Assembly: GCA_946612575.1 (NCBI GenBank)
Contig: CAMOEU010000045.1
Location: 1 to 6,373 of the forward strand
Length of the DNA: 6,373 nt
Source: an uncultured Clostridia bacterium
Lineage (GTDB): Bacteria; Bacillota; Clostridia; Christensenellales; UBA1242
Reading direction: 5' to 3'
Shown: positions 1 to 5,393 of the stretch, piece after piece
Numbering within the stretch: the stretch's first letter is position 1
Layout: each line of letters opens with the position of its first letter
Notes under the pieces: generated by a model
Seen by the model: the letters and a program-made list of their open reading frames with translations, nothing else
The model's database searches: none
What the model was told of the DNA's origin: nothing
Program-made: the position numbers and the translations under genes

Positions 1-1006
1 CTCCGTTTGCTCTTCTTTCTGTTGCTTTCATAATTTCTTTATATTGTTTTTCACTTACCGAAGGCACGAGTTTAATCTCTGACCTTGACTTGTCAAGCAC
101 CGTCGCAATAATCCACTCAGCATCACTTTTGTCGTTTATTCCTGCCAAAGAGAGTTTGTTTCTCACTTCGTTATATAAAACAGCAAAAGATATTTCTTTT
201 TCATCAGTCATAAACTCCCTCCCTTTTTGCAAAAAATTCATTTCCGTTTGACAAATTTGCACAACTTCGTTATGAGTTTTGCTTGATTTTGCAAACACAA
301 AAAATGGTAAAACACCAATTCTTGAAAACTTTGAAAACAAAGTCAAAATTTCATAAGACAACGAAATTGACAAAATCAAAACGAAAAGATGAAAAACAAA
401 ATTAAGCAAAATGCCAAAATCAACTCCCAATAATGTTATCACAAACACATCCAAAAAGAAAACAAAAAGCAGAAAATTCAAAAAGTTTGGAGACACATTG
501 TCCCTTTTTTGTTTTTTCACACTCTTTTCAATTGCATAATTGAATCTCAAAATTTCACAAAATTGAAACACAAATCTGAGTAAAATGAAAAACACTGAAA
601 TTGAAATAATTTTGAAAATTGCAATTGTAAAATTTCTTAAATAAAGATTTGCTCTTGCATCAAAAATCAAAAATGCAAGGTGCGATGGCAAAAATCCTAC
701 AAAAAAGTAAGCATAAACAAGCAAAAAACTGATTCCGGATGCAAAAATTAGGCATTTTATCCAAATTTTTGTCTCTTTAGTTTTCCTTGAAAAAAACATT
801 TTTTTGTTTTGAAAAATTGCAAAAAACATCAAATATATTCCAACAAAAAAATATTGCAATCCCCTTATCAAAAACAAATTTGAAAGTCTGGTTTTATACT
901 CAATGCTTTTCACCTTTTTCTGCCCAGATTCATTTATGCAAGAAAAAACACATTTGTCGTCACTAAAAAAACAAACTCCATTTGGTGTTGGTAAATAAAA
1001 ATTCAT
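1..1006 (-). CDS. prmC: Fused reading frame: degenerate YqhQ/DUF1385-like membrane region followed by PrmC N-terminal domain (partial, runs off left edge)
   Basis: One frame is open from ATG at 1006 to base 1 (335 codons plus one base) with no stop. Residues 1-265 are hydrophobic, with about five likely membrane segments (near 43-63, 82-108, 123-150, 176-194, 198-218). Several points match my memory of YqhQ (DUF1385): an LIRGL segment at 46-50 (family P-F-[IL]-R-G), VGFLP at 103-107, LSYEIL at 216-221 (family G-I-S-Y-E), and HNEVVQICQTEM near 245-256 (family D-D-x-Q-I-E-V-A-I). The family's YHGAEH and HPRCGT motifs are absent. Residues 266-335 match the helical substrate-binding domain of PrmC, which methylates the Gln of the GGQ motif in RF1/RF2: AGINDKSDAEWIIA and the closing ERRANG (family RR-x-x-G). 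The catalytic NPPY domain lies outside the window. The start at 1006 has no visible SD. The frame is open back to a stop at 1082-1084, but that stretch overlaps the rpmE terminator and has no standard start codon. PrmC is well supported; the YqhQ assignment is inference. Confidence 0.68.
   Translation of the reverse strand, partial: MNFYLPTPNGVCFFSDDKCVFSCINESGQKKVKSIEYKTRLSNLFLIRGLQYFFVGIYLMFFAIFQNKKMFFSRKTKETKIWIKCLIFASGISFLLVYAYFFVGFLPSHLAFLIFDARANLYLRNFTIAIFKIISISVFFILLRFVFQFCEILRFNYAIEKSVKKQKRDNVSPNFLNFLLFVFFLDVFVITLLGVDFGILLNFVFHLFVLILSISLSYEILTLFSKFSRIGVLPFFVFAKSSKTHNEVVQICQTEMNFLQKGREFMTDEKEISFAVLYNEVRNKLSLAGINDKSDAEWIIATVLDKSRSEIKLVPSVSEKQYKEIMKATERRANG
209..224 (-). promoter_or_regulatory. 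Internal SD sequence and ATG that could start a separate PrmC
   Basis: On the minus strand AGGGAGG (218-224) sits 6 bases before an ATG at 211-209, in the same frame as the membrane region upstream. The protein from this ATG begins MTDEKEISFAVLYNEV, a normal PrmC N-terminus in length and sequence. This is the best SD in the 1-1006 frame and better than anything at 1006. It suggests PrmC may be made on its own from this site, whether or not the long fusion is also made. It may be the relic of an ordinary yqhQ-prmC junction whose upstream stop codon was lost. Confidence 0.6.
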
Positions 1007-1030
1007 AAAGAAATTTTTGCCAAAAATTGC

Positions 1031-1064
1031 AAAAAAATAACAGCCACAAAAGGTTGTTATTTTT
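1031..1064 (-). terminator. Intrinsic terminator after rpmE
   Basis: Arms 1064-1052 and 1045-1033 pair over 13 positions with one A-C mismatch (read on the minus strand), around the 6-base loop TTTTGT. The second arm ends in a run of seven T. The structure begins 7 bases beyond the rpmE stop codon and closes the rpsF-ssb-rpsR-rpmE operon. On the plus strand the mismatch becomes a G-U pair and the 3' arm ends in T5, so it could work in both directions, though no plus-strand gene precedes it. The fused yqhQ-like/prmC frame starts only 25 bases further on. Confidence 0.75.
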
Positions 1065-1071
1065 GATATTA

Positions 1072-1278
1072 TTATTGAAGATTATATTTCTTCTTGAAGT
1101 TTTCAACAGCACCGCTTGCATCAACAACTTTCTTCTTGCCTGTGTAGAATGGATGGCATTTGTTGCAGATATCAATCTTGAGTGTGTCACCCTTAACACA
1201 AGAACCAGTCTTGAATGTGTTTCCACATGCACAAACTACTGTCACTTCATGATAATCTGGATGGATTTCTTTTTGCAT
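1072..1278 (-). CDS. rpmE: 50S ribosomal protein L31 (bL31), zinc-binding type
   Basis: This 68-residue protein has the normal length and sequence of bL31, a late-assembling 50S protein at the central protuberance that contributes to intersubunit contact. It opens MQKEIHPDYHEVTVVCACGN and carries KCHPFYTGKKK around 40-50, both typical of the family. Cys16, Cys18, Cys38 and Cys41 form the CxC...CxxC zinc site of the C+ form, which elsewhere is paired with a Cys-free paralogue induced under zinc starvation; no such paralogue is in this window. The ATG at 1278 is preceded by AAGGAGAG at good distance. The gene is last in the rpsF-ssb-rpsR-rpmE run, 20 bases after rpsR, and ends in TAA. rpmE is more often found beside rho or yqhQ-prmC than after rpsR. 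Confidence 0.96.
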   Translation of the reverse strand: MQKEIHPDYHEVTVVCACGNTFKTGSCVKGDTLKIDICNKCHPFYTGKKKVVDASGAVENFKKKYNLQ

Positions 1279-1298
1279 TTTTTCTCTCCTTTTACAAA

Positions 1299-1562
1299 TT
1301 AGTCGCCAACATATGGAAGAAGTGCAACATTTCTTGCTCTTTTAATGGCATTTGAAAGTTCTCTTTGATGATAAGAGCAAACACCTGTTTGGCGTCTTGG
1401 CAAAATCTTGCCTTTTTCTGTGATATATTTTCTGATTTTTGCTACATCTTTGTAGTCAATTGTCTTTTCACCAGCAACACAAAAAGCACAAACCTTTTTC
1501 TTTGCAGGTTTACGATATTTTTTTGTCACAACCTTTTCTTCGGTTTTAACTGCTTCGCTCAT
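1299..1562 (-). CDS. rpsR: 30S ribosomal protein S18 (bS18), zinc-motif variant
   Basis: The 87-residue product is bS18, which binds 16S rRNA on the 30S platform next to S6. Family signatures are VCAFC near the start of the folded part, IDYKDVAKIRKYI at 35-47, ILPRRQTG at 53-60, and the closing run HQRELSNAIKRARNVALLPY at 65-84. The first ~23 residues are a Lys-rich tail. Cys25, Cys28, Cys62 and His65 make a CxxC...CxxH set, the C+ form of S18; many bacteria have lost these ligands. An AAAGGAG SD lies 5 bases before the ATG at 1562. The gene follows ssb by 24 bases and precedes rpmE by 20, so all are probably cotranscribed. Stop TAA. Confidence 0.96.
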   Translation of the reverse strand: MSEAVKTEEKVVTKKYRKPAKKKVCAFCVAGEKTIDYKDVAKIRKYITEKGKILPRRQTGVCSYHQRELSNAIKRARNVALLPYVGD

Positions 1563-1586
1563 TTTTTTCTCCTTTATAAATTTTTT

Positions 1587-2018
1587 CTAGAAAGGAAGGC
1601 TGTCGTCATCAATTTCTTGAAGTTCGGCAGTTTCTTTCTTTTCTACTGGTCTTGAAGAATTTCCAGCACCATAAGTCATACCTTCATCTTCGCCACCGTT
1701 TCTTGAAGAACTGATAAATTCAACTTCATCAGCAACAACATCAGTTGTGTATCTCTTCGAACCATCTGGTGCATCATAGCTTGATGTTTGAATTCTTCCA
1801 ATAACTGCACATTTAGAACCTTTCTTAAGGTATTTATGGCAATTCTCTGCTTGGTTTCTCCAAACTGTGATGTTGATGAAATCAGCATCTCTTTCGCCAT
1901 CAGAATTTGCAAATCTTCTTGTCACTGCAAGTGAAAATCTGCACACTGAAACACCACTGTTTGTGGTTTGAAGTTCTGGGTCTCTTGTTAAATTCCCAAT
2001 CAAAACAACTTTGTTCAT
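1587..2018 (-). CDS. ssb: Single-stranded DNA-binding protein
   Basis: This is a 143-residue bacterial SSB, which coats single-stranded DNA as a tetramer during replication, recombination and repair. The OB-fold covers about 1-105, starting MNKVVLIGNLTRDPELQ and including FINITVWRNQAENCHKYLKK at 48-67 and GSKCAVIGRIQTSSYD at 68-83. A Gly/Ser/Glu-rich linker follows (about 106-136). The last residues DDDSLPF are the acidic tip that recruits partner proteins, here with Ser-Leu where DDDIPF is common. The protein is shorter than E. coli SSB because its linker is short, as is usual in Firmicutes. SD AGGAG lies 7-8 bases before the ATG. It sits between rpsF (27-base gap) and rpsR (24-base gap), its classic place. 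Stop TAG. Confidence 0.97.
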   Translation of the reverse strand: MNKVVLIGNLTRDPELQTTNSGVSVCRFSLAVTRRFANSDGERDADFINITVWRNQAENCHKYLKKGSKCAVIGRIQTSSYDAPDGSKRYTTDVVADEVEFISSSRNGGEDEGMTYGAGNSSRPVEKKETAELQEIDDDSLPF

Positions 2019-2045
2019 AATAATTCTCCTAAAATCTTCTTTTGA

Positions 2046-2327
2046 CTATTTTCTTACAAACATATGACGAATGATTCCGTCTGTGATGTTCATAAGTTTG
2101 CCCATTGCATCAACTTCTTCTGCTGGAAGAACAATGTTGAAAAGAACATAGAATCCTTCGTTTTTGAAGTTGATTGGATAAGCAAGTTTCTTCATACCCA
2201 TTTTCTCAACACCTTCGATTTGCCCTTTGTGAGATTCAACATATTTCTTGAATTTTTCAATCAATGCTTCTCTCTTTTCTTCAGCAACATCGCTTGCGAT
2301 GATAAACATAAGTTCGTACTTATTCAT
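2046..2327 (-). CDS. rpsF: 30S ribosomal protein S6 (bS6)
   Basis: The 93-residue product is bS6, which forms a complex with S18 on the 30S platform. It starts with the family signature MNKYELMFIIASD and shows the conserved KMGMKKLAYPI at about 42-52, followed by EGFYVLFNI and the closing ITDGIIRHMFVRK. Length is normal and there is no long C-terminal extension. A very strong SD (AAGGAGG, 2337-2343) lies 9 bases before the ATG. It is the first gene of the rpsF-ssb-rpsR-rpmE operon. The leader from 2328 to about 2405 holds two hairpins that may regulate it. Stop TAG. Confidence 0.96.
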   Translation of the reverse strand: MNKYELMFIIASDVAEEKREALIEKFKKYVESHKGQIEGVEKMGMKKLAYPINFKNEGFYVLFNIVLPAEEVDAMGKLMNITDGIIRHMFVRK

Positions 2328-2354
2328 CTACTTTTACCTCCTTTTGGACTAATG

Positions 2355-2405
2355 GTTTTTTTGTTCATTACAAAAAAACAAGGACAGTAAATTTTTACTG
2401 CTGTC
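2355..2405 (-). promoter_or_regulatory. Two tandem hairpins in the rpsF 5' leader (possible attenuator)
   Basis: Read on the minus strand, hairpin A (2405-2383) pairs GACAG with CTGTC and can extend inward (TAA/TTA), or use the alternative CAGTAA/TTACTG pairing. CTTG and a run of seven T (2378-2372) follow it, which is terminator-like. Hairpin B (2379-2355) is a perfect 9-bp stem, GTTTTTTTG with CAAAAAAAC, around a 7-base loop, and it buries that same U-tract. Both lie between the candidate promoter and the rpsF SD. The structures are seen directly; a role in attenuation or in autoregulation by S6:S18 is inference. I could not find the CCG-containing pattern I associate with known S6:S18 leaders. 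Confidence 0.4.
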
Positions 2406-2408
2406 AAT

Positions 2409-2438
2409 AAAATAACATAAATATATATAACTTGTCAA
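2409..2438 (-). promoter_or_regulatory. rpsF: Candidate sigma-A promoter for the rpsF operon
   Basis: On the minus strand a perfect -35 box TTGACA (2438-2433) is followed after 18 bases by TATTTT (2414-2409), preceded by TG one base upstream (extended -10 form). Transcription would start near 2400, at the foot of the leader hairpins. The -35 is convincing; the exact -10 is less so, because the region is very AT-rich and TTATTT at 17-base spacing also fits. It lies directly downstream of the secA terminator, consistent with an independent rpsF operon. Confidence 0.5.
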
Positions 2439-2460
2439 GTGTTTGCTCAAAAATGACAAT

Positions 2461-2487
2461 AAAAAAGAGTAAGGAAAAACCTTACTC
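2461..2487 (-). terminator. Intrinsic terminator of secA, overlapping its stop codon
   Basis: A perfect 8-bp stem, GAGTAAGG with CCTTACTC around a TTTTT loop, is followed by six T on the minus strand. The first arm contains the last Glu codon and the TAA stop of secA (2484-2482). It separates secA from the rpsF operon. Confidence 0.88.
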
Positions 2488-5196
2488 ATCTTTGCCACAG
2501 CAGTTTTTATATTTCTTTCCGCTTCCACATGGACATGGGTCATTTCTGCCCACTTTCTTTTCTGTGTTTTTCACAGTCACTTGTTTTTCGTTTGTCTGTT
2601 GTTTCTTTGGGTTTGGATCACTTACTGTCGCTTCTGTCATTTTGACAGGTCTAACTGGTTGTGGTCTTCTGATTTCAATTGTTGTGTTAAGCAAAATCAT
2701 ACATGCTGTTTCTCTGATTTTTTCTGTCATTTCGTCAAACATATCGTATGCTTCTTTCTTATAAGCAATAATTGGGTCTTGTCCACCGAATCCACGAGCA
2801 AAAATTTCGTTTTTCATTGTTTGCATATCATCAATGTGATTCATCCAATTGACATCAACAACTCTAAGCAAAATCACCTTCTCAACATTTTCAAATTCGA
2901 CACCAATTTTGCCTGCTTCCATCATTCTGTCATTATATCTTTTCTCAACTTCTTTGAGCACAACTTCCCTAAGGTCATCAGCATCAAAACTTTCGCTATA
3001 ACTTTCACAAAATGCTTCCGAAATCAAATTTTTGCCTTTTTCAATGAGTCCATTCTCAAGTTCTCTATTGATTTTTTCAAAATCCCAATCAAAATATGGC
3101 ACTTCATCATCAACACATTTATTGATAACTTTATCAATTACTGCTGGGAACATATTCATAATGAAAGAATGCACATCTTGACCGTCAATAATGCGGTTTC
3201 TTTCAGCATACATAATCTCTCTTTGAGCATTCATAACATCATCAAATTTCAAAACAGTCTTTCTCATTGCAAAGTTTTGAAGTTCGATTTTCTTTTGTGC
3301 AGATTCGATTTGTCTTGACAAAATCTTAAGTTGGATTGGAGTGTCTTCTTCAATCTTAAAGAACATCGCAATGCTCTTGAGTCTGTCTCCGCCAAAAATT
3401 CTTAATAGGTCATCTTCAAGTGACAAGAAGAAAACTGAAGAACCTGGGTCTCCTTGACGAGAAGCACGACCACGAAGCTGATTGTCAATACGACGAGATT
3501 CGTGTCTTTCTGTGCCCACAATATGAAGACCGCCAAGTTTTTTGACTTCTTCTTTCTCCGCATCAGTCACCTTTTTATATTCTTCATAAAGAGCAGTATA
3601 TCTTTCTCTTGCTCTTTGCATTTCCTTGTCATCAACAGTGTTGAATGCAGTTGCATAAGAAATTTGTTCGTCAGAGAAGTTTTCATCCTTCATCTTTTTC
3701 TTAGCCATAAACTCTGGATTTCCGCCAAGCAAAATATCTGTTCCTCTTCCTGCCATATTTGTGGCAATAGTCACAGCACCTTTTCTTCCTGCTTGAGCAA
3801 CAATCATACTTTCCTGTTCGTGATTTTTTGCATTCAAAACGGTGTGTTTGATTCCCGCTTCCTTAAGTGCTTTTGACAAAATTTCACTCTTTTCAATTGT
3901 TATTGTGCCCACCAAAACAGGTTGACCAATTTCGTGTCTTCTTTTGATTTCGTCAACAATCGCCTTAATCTTTCCATTTACTGTTGTAAACACAATATCT
4001 GGCTCATCAACACGAATGTTTGGTCTGTTTGTTGGAATAGTCACAACATCAAGTTGGTAAATAGTACGGAATTCACCTTCTTCTGTCTTAGCAGTTCCGG
4101 TCATACCAGAAAGTTTCTTGTAAATTCTGAAGAAATTTTGGAATGTGATTGTCGCAAGTGTTTGGTTTTCATCCTTGATTTCACAACCTTCTTTTGCTTC
4201 AATCGCTTGATGAAGACCATCATTAAATCTTCTGCCAGGCATAAGACGACCAGTAAATTCATCAACGATGATAACTTCTCCATCTTTAACAATGTAGTTT
4301 TCATCCAATTTCATTATCTTGTTTGCCTTGAGAGCATTGTTGATGTAGTGGTTGAGTTCGATGTTCTCTACATCAGATAGGTTCTTGACTGCATAATATC
4401 TTTCTGCTTTTGCAACACCGCTGTCTGTAAGATTGATAGACTTTCTCTTTTCGTCTTTTTCAAAGTCATCATCTTTGAGTGTTTTCACAAATTTTTGTGC
4501 TTTGATATAATTTTCACTTGATTTCATTCCAGGTCCTGAAATGATAAGTGGGGTTCTGGCTTCATCAATCAAAATTGAGTCAACTTCATCGACAATAGCA
4601 AAATTGTGTCCCCTTTGCACTCTTTGCTCTTTCTGAACAACCATATTGTCACGAAGATAGTCAAAACCAAGTTCGTTGTTTGTGCAGTAAGTTATGTCAG
4701 CATCATAAGCTTTCTTTTTTGCTTTTGGATCCATTCCTGGCACAATAACCCCAACGGTAAGCCCCAAGAATCTGTAAACTTTTCCCATCCACTCAGCATC
4801 TCTTTTTGCCAAATAGTCGTTGACTGTGACAACATGCACACCAAGCCCTGTAAGAGCATTTAAGTATGCTGGAAGAGTTGCCACCAAAGTTTTTCCTTCA
4901 CCCGTTGCCATTTCAGCAATTCTGCCTTGGTGAAGTGCAATTCCGCCCAAAATCTGCACATAAAAATGTCTCATATTCAAAACTCTTGCACTTGCTTCAC
5001 GGCAAACAGCAAAAGCTTCTGGCAAAATAGACATCAAATCTTCGCCATTTTTGATTCTTTCCTTAAATTCAACCGTGCAGTTCTTGAGTTCTTCATCAGA
5101 AAAAGCCTTGTATTTTTCTTCAAGAGCAACAACTTTGTCTGCAATTTTTTTAAGTTTTTTAACCTGTGATTTGTTTTCGTTTCCAAAAAGTCCCAT
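2482..5196 (-). CDS. secA: Preprotein translocase ATPase SecA
   Basis: This 904-residue protein is SecA, the peripheral ATPase that pushes preproteins through SecYEG; the length is typical. Visible in order: Walker A MATGEGKT at 96-103, TVNDYLAKRDAEWM at 124-137, YCTNNELGFDYLRDN at 170-184, Walker B DEVDS at 203-207, the preprotein cross-linking domain after about 220, AGRGTDI at 482-488, QLRGRASRQGDPG at 573-585, the helical scaffold and wing region to about 840, a polar linker, and a SEC-C zinc motif with Cys888, Cys890, Cys899 and Cys900 near the end. I start at ATG 5196 (MGLFGN...), because AAAGGA lies 7 bases before it. A TTG at 5211 would add five residues but falls inside that SD. The gene is monocistronic: terminator downstream, divergent gene upstream. 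prfB, a common neighbour in Firmicutes, is absent here. Stop TAA. Confidence 0.98.
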   Translation of the reverse strand: MGLFGNENKSQVKKLKKIADKVVALEEKYKAFSDEELKNCTVEFKERIKNGEDLMSILPEAFAVCREASARVLNMRHFYVQILGGIALHQGRIAEMATGEGKTLVATLPAYLNALTGLGVHVVTVNDYLAKRDAEWMGKVYRFLGLTVGVIVPGMDPKAKKKAYDADITYCTNNELGFDYLRDNMVVQKEQRVQRGHNFAIVDEVDSILIDEARTPLIISGPGMKSSENYIKAQKFVKTLKDDDFEKDEKRKSINLTDSGVAKAERYYAVKNLSDVENIELNHYINNALKANKIMKLDENYIVKDGEVIIVDEFTGRLMPGRRFNDGLHQAIEAKEGCEIKDENQTLATITFQNFFRIYKKLSGMTGTAKTEEGEFRTIYQLDVVTIPTNRPNIRVDEPDIVFTTVNGKIKAIVDEIKRRHEIGQPVLVGTITIEKSEILSKALKEAGIKHTVLNAKNHEQESMIVAQAGRKGAVTIATNMAGRGTDILLGGNPEFMAKKKMKDENFSDEQISYATAFNTVDDKEMQRARERYTALYEEYKKVTDAEKEEVKKLGGLHIVGTERHESRRIDNQLRGRASRQGDPGSSVFFLSLEDDLLRIFGGDRLKSIAMFFKIEEDTPIQLKILSRQIESAQKKIELQNFAMRKTVLKFDDVMNAQREIMYAERNRIIDGQDVHSFIMNMFPAVIDKVINKCVDDEVPYFDWDFEKINRELENGLIEKGKNLISEAFCESYSESFDADDLREVVLKEVEKRYNDRMMEAGKIGVEFENVEKVILLRVVDVNWMNHIDDMQTMKNEIFARGFGGQDPIIAYKKEAYDMFDEMTEKIRETACMILLNTTIEIRRPQPVRPVKMTEATVSDPNPKKQQTNEKQVTVKNTEKKVGRNDPCPCGSGKKYKNCCGKDE

Positions 5197-5226
5197 AATT
5201 TTTCCTTTCAAAAATCAAATTTCTCA

Positions 5227-5258
5227 AGTATAATAACAAAAAATATCAAAAAAAACAA
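5227..5258 (-). promoter_or_regulatory. secA: Weak candidate promoter for secA
   Basis: On the minus strand TTGTTT (5258-5253) is followed after 17 bases by TATTAT (5235-5230), and an overlapping TATACT (5232-5227) is another -10 choice. Initiation near 5220 would leave a leader of about 25 bases containing the AAAGGA SD. The whole stretch is T-rich, so matches arise easily. Confidence 0.35.
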
Positions 5259-5276
5259 GTTTTTCTTGCTTTTTTT
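5248..5276. other. A/T-rich hairpin in the secA upstream region
   Basis: Arms 5248-5259 and 5265-5276 can pair around a 5-base loop; only CAAG/CTTG is GC-containing. On the minus strand it reads GCAAG, loop AAAAA, CTTGT then a T run, with one G-U pair. It resembles an intrinsic terminator in either direction, yet both flanking genes point away from it. It overlaps the proposed secA -35 box. It could block stray transcription between the divergent promoters, or be chance pairing of A and T runs. Confidence 0.3.
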
Positions 5277-5335
5277 AATCAAATATACCCTTTAAAACTA
5301 GCTACAAAACAAAAAAGTTTAATTTTAAACAATAA

Positions 5336-5365
5336 TTGACAATGATATACCATATATGGTATAAT
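5336..5365 (+). promoter_or_regulatory. Full-consensus sigma-A promoter for the plus-strand gene
   Basis: TTGACA (5336-5341) and TATAAT (5360-5365) match the consensus at all 12 positions, with an 18-base spacer. Transcription should start near 5372, giving a short leader with GGAGG at 5383-5387. The spacer is largely filled by a perfect palindrome that reaches into the -10 box, so a repressor bound there could control this otherwise strong promoter. Confidence 0.85.
5346..5363. promoter_or_regulatory. 18-bp perfect palindrome in the promoter, candidate operator
   Basis: TATACCATATATGGTATA is its own reverse complement over all 18 bases. It lies between the -35 and -10 boxes and covers the first four bases of the -10. 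The placement is typical of operators for small dimeric repressors. No regulator gene is visible in the window and I do not recognise the site as belonging to a known family. The two half-sites ATACCATA/TATGGTAT contain CC/GG in a very AT-rich context, making chance less likely. Confidence 0.5.
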
Positions 5366-5393
5366 TTTGATATATATTTTACGGAGGTGTAAA

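Noticed and set aside
1007..1081. Upstream in-frame extension of the yqhQ-like frame (reads ...TTFCGCYFFAIFG...), possibly an eroded GGQAVMEG motif
   Set aside because: It lies over the rpmE terminator and contains no ATG, GTG or TTG start in frame, so it is probably not translated; the resemblance is weak.
963..1302. Small open frames on both strands overlapping rpmE (963-1232 minus, 1027-1302 plus)
   Set aside because: They overlap the well-supported L31 gene in other frames and cross its terminator; low-complexity products with no family signature.
2328..2405. Known S6:S18-binding leader RNA
   Set aside because: Hairpins are present, but I could not identify the conserved CCG-containing loop of the described motif; reported only as unclassified leader structure.
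2581..3318. Plus-strand open frame of 245 codons opposite secA (and shorter ones at 3454-3876, 3922-4380 and 4606-4863)
   Set aside because: They lie entirely antisense to conserved SecA codons and their products are Phe-, Cys- and His-rich, as expected from reverse-complemented AT-rich coding sequence. I see no convincing SD or promoter.
5197..5211. TTG at 5211 as the secA start
   Set aside because: It adds only five residues (MKGKI) and its codons contain the SD for the ATG at 5196; SecA proteins typically begin near the MGLF-type sequence.
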